NCBI GenBank assembly: GCA_964020085.1
Contig: OZ026603.1
Coordinates: forward strand, 5,646,546 to 5,710,545
Source: Micromussa lordhowensis
Taxonomy: Eukaryota > Cnidaria > Anthozoa > Scleractinia > Lobophylliidae
Length of the DNA stretch: 64,000 nt
Direction of reading: 5' to 3'
Both the position numbers and the translations under genes were made by a program. Shown one piece after another: positions 22,577 to 35,300 of the stretch (its first letter is position 1; each line of letters opens with the position of its first letter). A model generated the notes under the pieces. That model did no database searches. It was not told where the DNA came from and was given only the letters and a program-made list of their open reading frames with translations.

Positions 22577-25500
22577 AGAACATGATGGCATTGGCGCCAG
22601 GGTGTTTTTTCTGGCCTTCTTTTTGCAGTAGTTTCCCCTGGTCCCAACTTTGCAGAATTTCAGAAAATGCGCGCTGGGGGTCCCCTTGGCAAATTTGACA
22701 TAGCTCGGCTTCACGGGCACTTTAAGAGGCGCGGTTTCGAGCAAAATGTTGTGCTAGGTTGGCACTTGAAGGAAATCCTAGTTAGAACATGATGGCATTG
22801 GCGCCAGGGTGTTTTTTCTGGCCTTCTTTTTGCAGTAGTTTCCCCTGGTCCCAACTTTGCAGAATTTCAGAAAACGCGCGCTGGGGGTCCCCTTGGCAAA
22901 TTTGACATAGCTCGGCTTCACGGGCACTTTAAGAGGCGCGGTTTGCAGCAAAATGTTCTGCTAGGTTGGCACTTCAAGGAAATCCTAGTTAGAACATGAT
23001 GGCATTGGCGCCAAGGTTTTTTTCTGGCCTTCTTTTTGCAGTAGTTTCCCCTGGTCCCAACTTTGCAGAATTTCAGAAAACGCGCGCTGGGGGTCCCCTT
23101 GGCAAATTTGACATAGCTCGGCTTCACGGGCACTTTAAGAGGCGCAGTTTGCAGCAAAATGTTTTGCTAGGTTGGCAGTTCAAGGAAATCGTAGTTAGAC
23201 CATGATGGCATTGGCGCCAGGGTGATTTTTTTGGCCTTCTTTTTGCAGTAGTTTCCCCTGGTCCCAACTTTGCAGAATTTCAGAAAACGCGCGCTGGGGG
23301 TCCCCTTGGAAAATTTGACATAGCTCGGCTTCACGGGCACTTAAAGAGGCGCGGTTTGGAGCAAAATGTTGTGCTAGGTTGGCACTTGAAGGAAATCTAA
23401 GTTAGAACATGATGGCATTGGCGCCAGGGTGTTTTTTCTGGCCTTCTTTTTGCAGTAGTTTCCCCTGGTCCCAACTTTGCAGAATTTCAGAAAACGCGCG
23501 CTGGGGGTCCCCTTGGCAAATTTGACATAGCTCGGCTTCACGGGCACTTTAAGAGGCGCGGTTTGCAGCAAAATGTTCTGCTAGGTTGGCACTTTAAGGA
23601 AATTCTAGTTAGAACATGATGGCATTGGCGCCAGGGTGTTTTTTCTGGCCTTCTTTTTGCAGTAGTTTCCCCTGGTCCTAACTTTGCAGAATTTCAGAAA
23701 ACGCGCGCTGGGGGTCCCCTTGGCAAATTTGACATAGCTCGGCTTCACGGGCACTTTAAGAGGCGCGGTTTGGAGCAAAATGTTGTGCTAGGTTGGAACT
23801 TGAAGGAAATCCTAGTTAAAACATGATGGCATTGGCGCCAGGGTGTTTTTTCTGGCCTTCTTTTTGCAGTAGTTTCCCCTGGTCCCAACTTTGCAGAATT
23901 TCAGAAAACGCGCGCTGGGGGTCCCCTTGGCAAATTTGACATAGCTCGGCTTCACGGGCACTTTAAGAGGCGCGGTTTGCAGCAAAATGTTCTGCTAGGT
24001 TGGCACTTTAAGAAAATTTTAGTTAGAACATGATGGCATTGGCGCCAGGGTGTTTTTTCTGGCCTTCTTTTTGCAGTAGTTTCCCCTGGTCCCAACTTTG
24101 CAGAATTTCAGAAAACGCGCGCTGGGGGTCCCCTTGGCAAATTTGACATAGCTCGGCTTCACGGGCACTTTAAGAGGCGCGGTTTGGAGCAAAATGTTGT
24201 GCTAGGTTGGAACTTGAAGTAAATCCTAGTTAGAACATGATGGCATTGGCGCCAGGGTGTTTTTTCTGGCCTTCTTTTTGCAGTAGTTTCCCCTGGTCCC
24301 AACTTTGCAGAATTTCAGAAAACGCGCGCTGGGGGTCCCCTTGGCAAATTTGACATAGCTCGGCTTCACGGGCACTTTAAGAGGCGCGGTTTGCAGCAAA
24401 ATGTTCTGCTAGGTTGGCACTTCAAGGAAATTTTAGTGAGAACATGATGGCATTGGCGCCAGGGTGTTTTTTCTGGCCTTCTTTTTGCAGTAGTTTCCCC
24501 TGGTCCCAACTTTGCAGAATTTCAGAAAACGCGCGCTGGGGGTCCCCTTGGCAAATTTGACATAGCTCGGCTTCACGGGCACTTTAAGAGGCGCGGTTTG
24601 CAGCAAAATGTTCTGCTAGGTTGGCACTTCAAGGAAATTTTAGTTAGAACATGATGGCATTGGCGCCAGGGTGTTTTTTCTGGCCTTCTTTTTGCAGTAG
24701 TTTCCCCTGGTCCCAACTTTGCAGAATTTCAGAAAACGCGCGCTGGGGGTCCCCTTGGCAAATTTGACATAGCTCGGCTTCACGGGCACTTTAAGAGGCG
24801 CGGTTTGGAGCAAAATGTTGTGCTAGGTTGGCACTTGAAGGAAATCGTAGTTAGAACATGATGGCATTGGCGCCAGGGTGTTTTTTCTGGCCTTCTTTTT
24901 GCAGTAGTTTTCCCTGGTCCCAACTTTGCAGAATTTCAGAAAACGCGCGCTGGGGGTCCCCTTGGCAAATTTGACATAGCTCGGCTTCACGGGCACTTTA
25001 AGAGGCGCAGTTTGCAGCAAAATGTTTTGCTAGGTTGGCAGTTCAAGGAAATCGTAGTTAGACCATGATGGCATTGGCGCCAGGGTGTTTTTTTTGGCCT
25101 TCTTTTTGCAGTAGTTTCCCCTGGTCCCAACTTTGCAGAATTTCAGAAAACGCGCGCTGGGGGTCCCCTTGGAAAATTTGACATAGCTCGGCTTCACGGG
25201 CACTTTAAGAGGCGCGGTTTGCAGCAAAATGTTCTGCTAGGTTGGCACTTCAAGGAAATTTTAGTTAGAACATGATGGCATTGGCGCCAGGGTGTTTTTT
25301 CTGGCCTTCTTTTTGCAGTAGTTTCCCCTGGTCCCAACTTTGCAGAATTTCAGAAAACGCGCGCTGGGGGTCCCCTTGGCAAATTTGACATAGCTCGGCT
25401 TCACGGGCACTTTAAGAGGCGCGGTTTGGAGCAAAATGTTGTGCTAGGTTGGCACTTGAAGGAAATCCTAGTTAGAACATGATGGCATTGGCGCCAGGGT

Positions 25501-27128
25501 GTTTTTTCTGGCCTTCTTTTTGCAGTAGTTTCCCCTGGTCCCAACTTTGCAGAATTTCAGAAAACGCGCGCTGGGGGTCCCCTTGGCAAATTTGACATAG
25601 CTCGGCTTCACGGGCACTTTAAGAGGCGCAGTTTGCAGCAAAATGTTTTGCTAGGTTGGCAGTTCAAGGAAATGGTAGTTAGACCATGATGGCATTGGCG
25701 CCAGGGTGTTTTTTTTGGCCTTCTTTTTGCAGTAGTTTCCCCTGGTCCCAACTTTGCAGAATTTCAGAAAACGCGCGCTGGGGGTCCCCTTGGAAAATTT
25801 GACATAGCTCGGCTTCACGGGCACTTTAAGAGGCGCGGTTTCGAGCAAAATGTTCTGCTAGGTTGGCACTTCAAGGAAATCTTAGTTAGAACATGATGGC
25901 ATTGGCGCCAGGGTGTTTTTTGTGGCCTTCTTTTTGCAGTAGTTTCCCCTGGTCCCAACTTTGCAGAATTTCAGAAAACGCGCGCTGGGGGTCCCCTTGG
26001 CAAATTTGACATAGCTCGGCTTCACGGGCACTTTAAGAGGCGCGGTTTGCAGCAAAATGTTCTGCTAGGTTGGCACTTCAAGGAAATTTTAGTTAGAACA
26101 TGATGGCATTGGCGCCAGGGTGTTTTTTCTGGCCTTCTTTTTGCAGTAGTTTCCCCTGGTCCCAACTTTGCAGAATTTCAGAAAACGCGCGCTGGGGGTC
26201 CCCTTGGCAAATTTGACATAGCTCGGCTTCACGGGCACTTTAAGAGGCGCGGTTTGCAGCAAAATGTTCTGCTAGGTTGGCACTTTAAGGAAATCCTAGT
26301 TAGAACATGATGGCATTGGCGCCAGGGTGTTTTTTCTGGCCTTCTTTTTGCAGTAGTTTCCCCTGGTCCCAACTTTGCAGAATTTCAGAAAATGCGCGCT
26401 GGGGGTCCCCTTGGCAAATTTGACATAGCTCGGCTTCACGGGCACTTTAAGAGGCGCGGTTTCGAGCAAAATGTTGTGCTAGGTTGGCACTTGAAGGAAA
26501 TCCTAGTTAGAACATGATGGCATTGGCGCCAGGGTGTTTTTTCTGGCCTTCTTTTTGCAGTAGTTTCCCCTGGTCCCAACTTTGCAGAATTTCAGAAAAC
26601 GCGCGCTGGGGGTCCCCTTGGCAAATTTGACATAGCTCGGCTTCACGGGCACTTTAAGAGGCGCGGTTTGCAGCAAAATGTTCTGCTAGGTTGGCACTTC
26701 AAGGAAATCCTAGTTAGAACATGATGGCATTGGCGCCAAGGTTTTTTTCTGGCCTTCTTTTTGCAGTAGTTTCCCCTGGTCCCAACTTTGCAGAATTTCA
26801 GAAAACGCGCGCTGGGGGTCCCCTTGGCAAATTTGACATAGCTCGGCTTCACGGGCACTTTAAGAGGCGCAGTTTGCAGCAAAATGTTTTGCTAGGTTGG
26901 CAGTTCAAGGAAATCGTAGTTAGACCATGATGGCATTGGCGCCAGGGTGATTTTTTTGGCCTTCTTTTTGCAGTAGTTTCCCCTGGTCCCAACTTTGCAG
27001 AATTTCAGAAAACGCGCGCTGGGGGTCCCCTTGGAAAATTTGACATAGCTCGGCTTCTCGGGCACTTTAAGAGGCGCGGTTTGCAGCAAAATGTTCTGCT
27101 AGGTTGGCACTTCAAGAAAATTTTAGTT
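22577..27128. repeat. 18-monomer offset duplication (3725 bp), four monomers shared
   Basis: Monomers at 22577, 22784, 22991 and 23197 recur 3725 bp later at 26302, 26509, 26716 and 26922. The shared marks are AAAATGCGCGC with GTTTCGAGC, then an ordinary unit, then the 206-bp CCAAGG monomer with a shortened T tract, then GACCATG with GGTGATTTTTTT. The copies part at the end of the fourth monomer: CACTTAAAGAGG with GGAGC at about 23340, versus CACTTTAAGAGG with GCAGC at about 27065. After that, copy 2 follows the trimer found at 24646 instead. Confidence 0.86.
24646..25887. repeat. Trimer repeat, 621 bp, two tandem copies (third at 27129-27749)
   Basis: The unit is: a GGAGC/GTTGTG monomer; an ordinary monomer ending GCGCAG and GGCAGTTC; then a GACCATG/GGAAAATTT monomer. 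Copies are 24646-25266 and 25267-25887. The same three types recur at 27129-27749, offset 2483 from the first copy. Confidence 0.85.
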
Positions 27129-28991
27129 AGAACATGATGGCATTGGCGCCAGGGTGTTTTTTCTGGCCTTCTTTTTGCAGTAGTTTCCCCTGGTCCCAAC
27201 TTTGCAGAATTTCAGAAAACGCGCGCTGGGGGTCCCCTTGGCAAATTTGACATAGCTCGGCTTCACGGGCACTTTAAGAGGCGCGGTTTGGAGCAAAATG
27301 TTGTGCTAGGTTGGCACTTGAAGGAAATCGTAGTTAGAACATGATGGCATTGGCGCCAGGGTGTTTTTTCTGGCCTTCTTTTTGCAGTAGTTTCCCCTGG
27401 TCCCAACTTTGCAGAATTTCAGAAAACGCGCGCTGGGGGTCCCCTTGGCAAATTTGACATAGCTCGGCTTCACGGGCACTTTAAGAGCCGCAGTTTGCAG
27501 CAAAATGTTTTGCTAGGTTGGCAGTTCAAGGAAATCGTAGTTAGACCATGATGGCATTGGCGCCAGGGTGTTTTTTTTGGCCTTCTTTTTGCAGTAGTTT
27601 CCCCTGGTCCCAACTTTGCAGAATTTCAGAAAACGCGCGCTGGGGGTCCCCTTGGAAAATTTGACATAGCTCGGCTTCACGGGCACTTTAAGAGGCGCGG
27701 TTTGCAGCAAAATGTTCTGCTAGGTTGGCACTTCAAGGAAATCTTAGTTAAAACATGATGGCATTGGCGCCAGGGTGTTTTTTCTGGCCTTCTTTTTGCA
27801 GTAGTTTCCCCTGGTCCCAACTTTGCAGAATTTCAGAAAACGCGCGCTGGGGGTCCCCTCGGCAAATTTGACATAGCTCGGCTTCACGGGCACTTTAAGA
27901 GGCGCGGTTTGCAGCAAAATGTTCTGCTAGGTTGGCACTTCAAGGAAATTGAAGTTAAAACATGATGGCATTGGCGCCAGGGTGTTTTTCCTGGCCCTTT
28001 TTTTGCAGTAAGTTCCCCTGGTCCCAACTTTGCAGAATTTCAGAAAACGCGCGCTGGGGGTCCCCTTGGCAAATTTGACATAGCTCGGCTTCACGGGCAC
28101 TTTAAGAGGCGCGGTTTGCAGCAAAATGTTCTGCTAGGTTGGCACTTGAAGGAAATTTTAGTTAGAACATGATGGCATTGGCGCTAGAGTGTTTTTTTTG
28201 GCCTTCTTTTTGCAGTAGTTTCCCCTGGTCCCAACTTTGCAGAATTTCAGAAAACGCGCGCTGGGGGTCCCCTTGGCAAATTTGACATAGCTCGGCTTCA
28301 CGGGCACTTTAAGAGGCGCGGTTTGCAGCAAAATGTTCTGCTAGGTTGGCACTTCAAGGAAATCCTAGTTAGAACATGATGGCATTGGCGCCAGGGTGTT
28401 TTTTCTGGCCTTTTTTTTGCAGTAGTTTCCCCTGGTCCCAACTTTGCAGAATTTCAGAAAACGCGCGCTGGGGGTTCCCTTGGCAAATTTGACATAGCTG
28501 GGCTTCACGGGCACTTTAAGAGGCGCGGTTTGCAGCAAAATGTTCTGCTAGGTTGGCACTTTAAGGAAATTCTAGTTAGAACATGATGGCATTGGCGCTA
28601 GGGTGTTTTTTCTGGCCTTCTTTTTGCAGTAGTTTCCCCTGGTCTTAACTTTGCAGAATTTCAGAAAACGCGCGCTGGGGGTCCCCTTGGCTAATTTGAC
28701 ATAGCTCGGCTTCACGGGCACTTTAAGAGGCGCGGTTTGCAGCAAAATGTTTTGCTAGGTTGGCACTTCAAGGAAATCCTAGTTAAAACATGATGGCATT
28801 GGCGCCAGGGTGTTTTTTCTGGCCTTCTTTTTGCAGTAGTTTCCCCTGGTCCCAACTTTGCAGAATTTCAGAAAACGCGCGCTGGGGGTTCCCTTGGCAA
28901 ATTTGACATAGCTGGGCTTCACGGGCACTTTAAGAGGCGCGGTTTGCAGCAAAATGTTCTGCTAGGTTGGCACTTTAAGGAAATCCTAGTT

Positions 28992-30233
28992 AGAACATGA
29001 TGGCATTGGCGCCAGGGTGTTTTTTCTGGCCTTCTTTTTGCAGTAGTTTCCCCTGGTCCCAACTTTGCAGAATTTCAGAAAACGGGCGCTAGGGGTCCCC
29101 TTGGCAAATTTGACATAGCTCGGCTTCACGGGCACTTTAAGAGGCGCGGTTTGCAGCAAAATGTTCTGCTAGGTTGGCACTTCAAGGAAATTCTAGTTAG
29201 AACATGATGACATTGGCGCCAGGGTGTTTTTTCTGGCCTTCTTTTTGCAGTAGTTTCCCCTGGTCCCAACTTTGCAGAATTTCAGAAAACGCGCGCTGGG
29301 GGTCCCCTTGGCAAATTTGACATAGCTCGGCTTCACGGGCACTTTAAGAGGCGCGGTTTGCAGCAAAATGTTCTGCTAGGTTGGCACTTTAAGGAAATTC
29401 TAGTTAGAACATGATGGCATTGGCGCCAGGGTGTTTTTTCTGGCCTTCTTTTTGCAGTAGTTTCCCCTGGTCCCAACTTTGCAGAATTTCAGAAAACGCG
29501 CGCTGGGGGTCTCCTTGGCAAATTTGACATAGCTCGGCCTCACGGGCACTTTAAGAGGCGCGGTTTGCAGCAAAATGTTCTGCTAGGTTGGCAGATCAAG
29601 GAAATTTTAGTTAGAACATGATGGCATTGGCGCAAGGGTGTTTTTTCTGGCCTTCTTTTTGCAGTAGTTTCCCCTGGTCCCAACTTTGCAGAATTTCAGA
29701 AAACGCGCGCTAGGGGTCCCCTTGGCAAATTTGACATAGCTCGGCTTCACGGGCACTTTAAGAGGCGCGGTTTGCAGCAAAATGTTCTGCTAGGTTGGCA
29801 CTTCAAGGAAATTGTAGTTAGAACATGATGACATTGGCGCCAGGGTGTTTTTTCTGGCCTTCTTTTTGCAGTAGTTTCCCCTGGTCCCAACTTTGCAGAA
29901 TTTCAGAAAACGCGCGCTGGGGGTCCCCTTGGCAAATTTGACATAGCTCGGCTTCACGGGCACTTTAAGAGGCGCGGTTTGCAGCAAAATGTTCTGCTAG
30001 GTTGGCACTTTAAGGAAATTCTAGTTAGAACATGATGGCATTGGCGCCAGGGTGTTTTTTCTGGCCTTCTTTTTGCAGTAGTTTCCCCTGGTCCCAACTT
30101 TGCAGAATTTCAGAAAACGCGCGCTGGGGGTCTCCTTGGCAAATTTGACATAGCTCGGCTTCACGGGCACTTTAAGAGGCGCGGTTTGCAGCAAAATGTT
30201 CTGCTAGGTTGGCAGTTTAAGGAAATTTTAGTT
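28992..30233. repeat. Trimer repeat, 621 bp, two copies
   Basis: The order is a TAGGGG monomer, a GATGACATTGG monomer, then a GGTCTCC monomer (28992, 29199, 29406), repeated at 29613, 29820 and 30027. The first member of copy 2 has GCGCAAGGG; the same change is in the monomer at 30234, which begins a third round that then switches to the 4-mer. Confidence 0.82.
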
Positions 30234-30440
30234 AGAACATGATGGCATTGGCGCAAGGGTGTTTTTTCTGGCCTTCTTTTTGCAGTAGTTTCCCCTGGTC
30301 CCAACTTTGCAGAATTTCAGAAAACGCGCGCTAGGGGTCCCCTTGGCAAATTTGACATAGCTCGGCTTCACGGGCACTTTAAGAGGCGCGGTTTGCAGCA
30401 AAATGTTCTGCTAGTTTGGCACTTTAAGGAAATCGTAGTT

Positions 30441-32096
30441 ACAACATAATGCCATTGGCGCCAGGGTGTTCTTTCTGGCCTTCTTTTTGCAGTAGTTTCC
30501 CCTGGTCCCAACTTTGCAGAATTTCAGAAAACGCGCGCTGGGGGTCCCCTTGGCAAATTTGACATAGCTCGGCTTCACGGGCACTTTAAGAGACGCGGTT
30601 TGCAGCAAAATGTTGTGCTAGGTTGGCACTTTAAGGAAATCTTAATTAGAACATGAAGGCATTGGCGCCAGGGTGTTTTTTCTGGCCTTCTTTTTGCAGT
30701 AGTTTTCCCTTGTCCCAACTTTCCAGAATTTCAGAAAACGCGCGCTGGGGGTCCCCTTGGCAAATTTGACATAGCTCGGCTTCACGGGCACTTTAAGAGG
30801 CGCGGTTTGCAGCAAAATGTTTTGCTAGGTTGGCACTTCAAGGAAATTGTAGTTAGAACATGATGGCATTGGCGCCAGGGTGTTTTTTCTGGTCTTCTTT
30901 TTGCAGTAGTTTCCCCTGGTCCCAACTTTGCAGAATTTCAGAAAACGCGCGCTAGGGGTCCCCTTGGCAAATTTGACATAGCTCGGCTTCACGGGCACTT
31001 TAAGAGGCGCGGTTTGCAGCAAAATGTTCTGCTACGTTGGCACTTCAAGGAAATCCTAGTTAGAACATGATGGCATTGGCGCCAGGGTGTTTTTTCTGGC
31101 CTTCTTTTTGCAGTAGTTTCCCCTGGTCCCAACTTTGCAGAATTTCAGAAAACGCGCGCTAGGGGTCCCCTTGGCAAATTTGACATAGCTCGGCTTCACG
31201 GGCACTTTAAGAGGCGCGGTTTGCAGCAAAATGTTCTGCTAGGTTGGCACTTTAAGGAAATCGTAGTTACAACATAATGCCATTGGCGCCAGGGTGTTCT
31301 TTCTGGCCTTCTTTTTGCAGTAGTTTCCCCTGGTCCCAACTTTGCAGAATTTCAGAAAACGCGCGCTGGGGGTCCCCTTGGCAAATTTGACATAGCTCGG
31401 CTTCACGGGCACTTTAAGAGACGCGGTTTGCAGCAAAATGTTGTGCTAGGTTGGCACTTTAAGGAAATCTTAATTAGAACATGAAGGCATTGGCGCCAGG
31501 GTGTTTTTTCTGGCCTTCTTTTTGCAGTAGTTTTCCCTTGTCCCAACTTTCCAGAATTTCAGAAAACGCGCGCTGGGGGTCCCCTTGGCAAATTTGACAT
31601 AGCTCGGCTTCACGGGCACTTTAAGAGGCGCGGTTTGCAGCAAAATGTTTTGCTAGGTTGGCACTTCAAGGAAATTGTAGTTAGAACATGATGGCATTGG
31701 CGCCAGGGTGTTTTTTCTGGTCTTCTTTTTGCAGTAGTTTCCCCTGGTCCCAACTTTGCAGAATTTCAGAAAACGCGCGCTAGGGGTCCCCTTGGCAAAT
31801 TTGACATAGCTCGGCTTCACGGGCACTTTAAGAGGCGCGGTTTGCAGCAAAATGTTCTGCTACGTTGGCACTTCAAGGAAATCCTAGTTAGAACATGATG
31901 GCATTGGCGCCAGGGTGTTTTTTCTGGCCTTCTTTTTGCAGTAGTTTCCCCTGGTCCCAACTTTGCAGAATTTCAGAAAACGCGCGCTGGGGGTCCCCTT
32001 GGCAAATTTGACATAGCTCGGCTTCACGGGCACTTTAAGAGGCGCGGTTTGCAGCAAAATGTTTTGCTAGGTTGGCACTTCAAGGAAATTGTAGTT
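30441..32096. repeat. 4-monomer higher-order repeat, 828 bp, two copies
   Basis: Copies are 30441-31268 and 31269-32096. Monomer 1 has ACAACATAATGCC, GTTCTTTCTGG and AGACGCGG. Monomer 2 has AATTAGAACATGAAGG, TTTTCCCTTGTCC and TTTCCAG. Monomer 3 has CTGGTCTTC with TAGGGG and CTACGTTGG. Monomer 4 has TAGGGG in copy 1 and GGGGG in copy 2. The CTGGTCTTC type appears once more at 32097, so the exchange left an extra copy on the right. Confidence 0.9.
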
Positions 32097-32303
32097 AGAA
32101 CATGATGGCATTGGCGCCAGGGTGTTTTTTCTGGTCTTCTTTTTGCAGTAGTTTCCCCTGGTCCCAACTTTGCAGAATTTCAGAAAACGCGCGCTAGGGG
32201 TCCCCTTGGCAAATTTGACATAGCTCGGCTTCACGGGCACTTTAAGAGGCGCGGTTTGCAGCAAAATGTTCTGCTAGGTTGGCACTTCAAGGAAATTCTA
32301 GTT

Positions 32304-35300
32304 AGAACATGATGGCATTGGCGCCAGGGTGTTTTTTCTGGCCTTCTTTTTGCAGTAGTTTCCCCTGGTCCCAACTTTGCAGAATTTCAGAAAACGCGCG
32401 CTGGGGGTCCCCTTGGCAAATTTGACATAGTTCGGCTTCACGGGCACTTTAAGAGGCGCAGTTTGCAGCAAAATGTTCTGCTAGGTTGGCACTTCAAGGA
32501 AATTGTAGTTAGAACATGATGGCATTGGCGCCAGGGTGTTTTTTCTGGCCTTCTTTTTGCAGTAGTTTCCCCTGGTCCCAACTTTGCAGAATTTCAGAAA
32601 ACGCGCGCTGGGGGTCTCCTTGGCAAATTTGACATAGCTCGGCTTCACGGGCACTTTAAGAGGCGCGGTTTGCAGCAAAATGTTCTGCTAGGTTGGCAGT
32701 TTAAGGAAATTTTAGTTAGAAGATGATGGCATTGGCGCCAGGGTGTTTTTTCTGGCCTTCTTTTTGCAGTAGTTTCCCCTGGTCCCAACTTTGCAGAATT
32801 TCAGAAAACGCGCGCTAGGGGTCCCCGTGGCAAATTTGACATAGCTCGGCTTCACGGGCACTTTAAGAGGCGCGGTTTGCAGCAAAATGTTTTGCTAGGT
32901 TGGCACTTGAAGGAAATCGTACTTAGAACATGATGCCATTGGCGCCAGGGTGTTTTTTCTGGCCTTCTTTTTGCAGTAGTTTCCCCTGGTCCCAACTTTG
33001 CAGAATTTCAGAAAACGCGCGCTGGGGGTCCCCTTGGCAAATTTGACATAGCTCGGCTTCACGGGCACTTTAAGAGGCGCGGTTTGCAGCAAAATGTTCT
33101 GCTATGTTGGCACTTCAAGGAAATCCTAGTTAGAACATGATGGCATTGGCGCCAGGGTGTTTTCTCTGGCCTTATTTTTGCAGTAGTTTCCCCTGGTCCC
33201 AACTTTGCAGAATTTCAGAAAACGCGCGCTGGGGGTTCCCTTGGCAAATTTGACATAGCTGGGCTTCACGGGCACTTTAAGAGGCGCGGTTTGCAGCAAA
33301 ATGTTCTGCTAGGTTGGCACTTTAAGGAAATTCTAGTTAGAACATGATGGCATTGGCGCTAGGGTGTTTTTTCTGGCCTTCTTTTTGCAGTAGTTTCCCC
33401 TGGTCCCAACTTTGCAGAATTTCAGAAAACGCGCGCTGGGGGTCCCCTTGGCAAATTTGACATAGCTCGGCTTCACGGGCACTTTAAGAGGCGCGGTTTG
33501 CAGCAAAATGTTCTGCTAGGTTGGCACTTCAAGGAAATTGTAGTTAAAACATGATGACATTGGCACCAGGGTGCTTTTTCTGGCCTTCTTTTTGCAGTAG
33601 TTTCCCCTGGTCCCAACTTTGCAGAATTTCAGAAAACGCGCGCTGGGGGTCCCCTTGGCAAATTTGACATAGTTCGGCTTCACGGGCACTTTGAGAGGCG
33701 CAGTTTGCAGCAAAATGTTCTGCTAGGTTGGCACTTCAAGGAAATTGTAGTTAGAACATGATGGCATTGGCGCCAGGGTGTTTTTTCTGGCCTTCTTTTT
33801 GCAGTAGTTTCCCCTGGTCCCAACTTTGCAGAATTTCAGAAAACGCGCGCTGGGGGTCTCCTTGGCAAATTTGACATAGCTCGGCTTCACGGGCACTTTA
33901 AGAGGCGCGGTTTGCAGCAAAATGTTCTGCTAGGTTGGCACTTCAAGGAAATTGTAGTTAGAACATGATGGCATTGGCGCCAGGGTGTTTTTTCTGGCCT
34001 TCTTTTTGCAGTAGTTTCCCCTGGTCCCAACTTTGCAGAATTTCAGAAAACGCGCGCTAGGGGTCCCCTTGGCAAATTTGACATAGCTCGGCTTCACGGG
34101 CACTTTAAGAGGCGCGGTTTGCAGCAAAATGTTCTGCTAGGTTGGCACTTGAAGGAAATCGTACTTAGAACATGATGGCATTGGCGCCAGGGTGTTTTTT
34201 CTGGCCTTCTTTTTGCAGTAGTTTCCCCTGGTCCCAACTTTGCAGAATTTCAGAAAACGCGCGCTGGGGGTCCCCTTGGCAAATTTGACATAGCTCGGCT
34301 TCACGGGCACTTTAAGAGGCGCGGTTTGCAGCAAAATGTTCTGCTAGGTTGGCACTTCAAGGAAATCCTAGTTAGAACATGATGGCATTGGCGCCAGGGT
34401 GTTTTCTCTGGCCTTCTTTTTGCAGTAGTTTCCCCTGGTCCCAACTTTGCAGAATTTCAGAAAACGCGCGCTGGGGGTTCCCTTGGCAAATTTGACATAG
34501 CTGGGCTTCACGGGCACTTTAAGAGGCGCGGTTTGCAGCAAAATGTTCTGCTAGGTTGGCACTTTAAGGAAATTCTAGTTAGAACATGATGGCATTGGCG
34601 CTAGGGTGTTTTTTCTGGCCTTCTTTTTGCAGTAGTTTCCCCTGGTCCCAACTTTGCAGAATTTCAGAAAACGCGCGCTGGGGGTCCCCTTGGCAAATTT
34701 GACATAGCTCGGCTTCACGGGCACTTTAAGAGGCGCGGTTTGCAGCAAAATGTTCTGCTAGGTTGGCACTTCAAGGAAATCGTAGTTAAAACATGATGAC
34801 ATTGGCGCCAGGGTGCTTTTTCTGGCCTTCTTTTTGCAGTAGTTTCCCCTGGTCCCAACTTTGCAGAATTTCAGAAAACGCGCGCTGGGGGTTCCCTTGG
34901 CAAATTTGACATAGCTGGGCTTCACGGGCACTTTAAGAGGCGCAGTTTGCAGCAAAATGTTCTGCTAGGTTGGCACTTCAAGGAAATCCTAGTTAGAACA
35001 TGATGGCATTGGCGCCAGGGTGTTTTTTCTGGCCTTCTTTTTGCAGTAGTTTCCCCTGGTCCCAACTTTGCAGAATTTCAGAAAACGCGCGCTAGGGGTC
35101 CCCTTGGCAAATTTGACATAGCTCGGCTTCACGGGCACTTTAAGAGGCGCGGTTTGCAGCAAAATGTTCTGCTAGGTTGGCACTTTAAGGAAATTTTAGT
35201 TAGAACATGATGGCATTGGCGCCAGGGTGTTTTTTCTGGCCTTCTTTTTGCAGTAGTTTCCCCTGGTCCCAACTTTGCAGAATTTCAGAAAACGCGCGCT

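Larger units (their letters stand above)
21749..28163. repeat. Array zone 4: GGAGC/GTTGTG and GACCATG monomers
   Basis: Thirty-one monomers. One variant class reads GTTTGGAGC then GTTGTGCT at the dyad region (monomers at 21956, 23197, 23611, 24025, 24646, 25267 and 27129; GTTTCGAGC relatives at 22577 and 26302). A second class starts GACCATGATGG and has GGAAAATTT in place of GGCAAATTT (23197, 25060, 25681, 26922, 27543), preceded by GCGCAG and GGCAGTTC. From 23197 to 24231 the GGAGC class alternates with ordinary monomers as a 414-bp dimer. Length variants are 206 bp at 22991 and 26716. Confidence 0.84.
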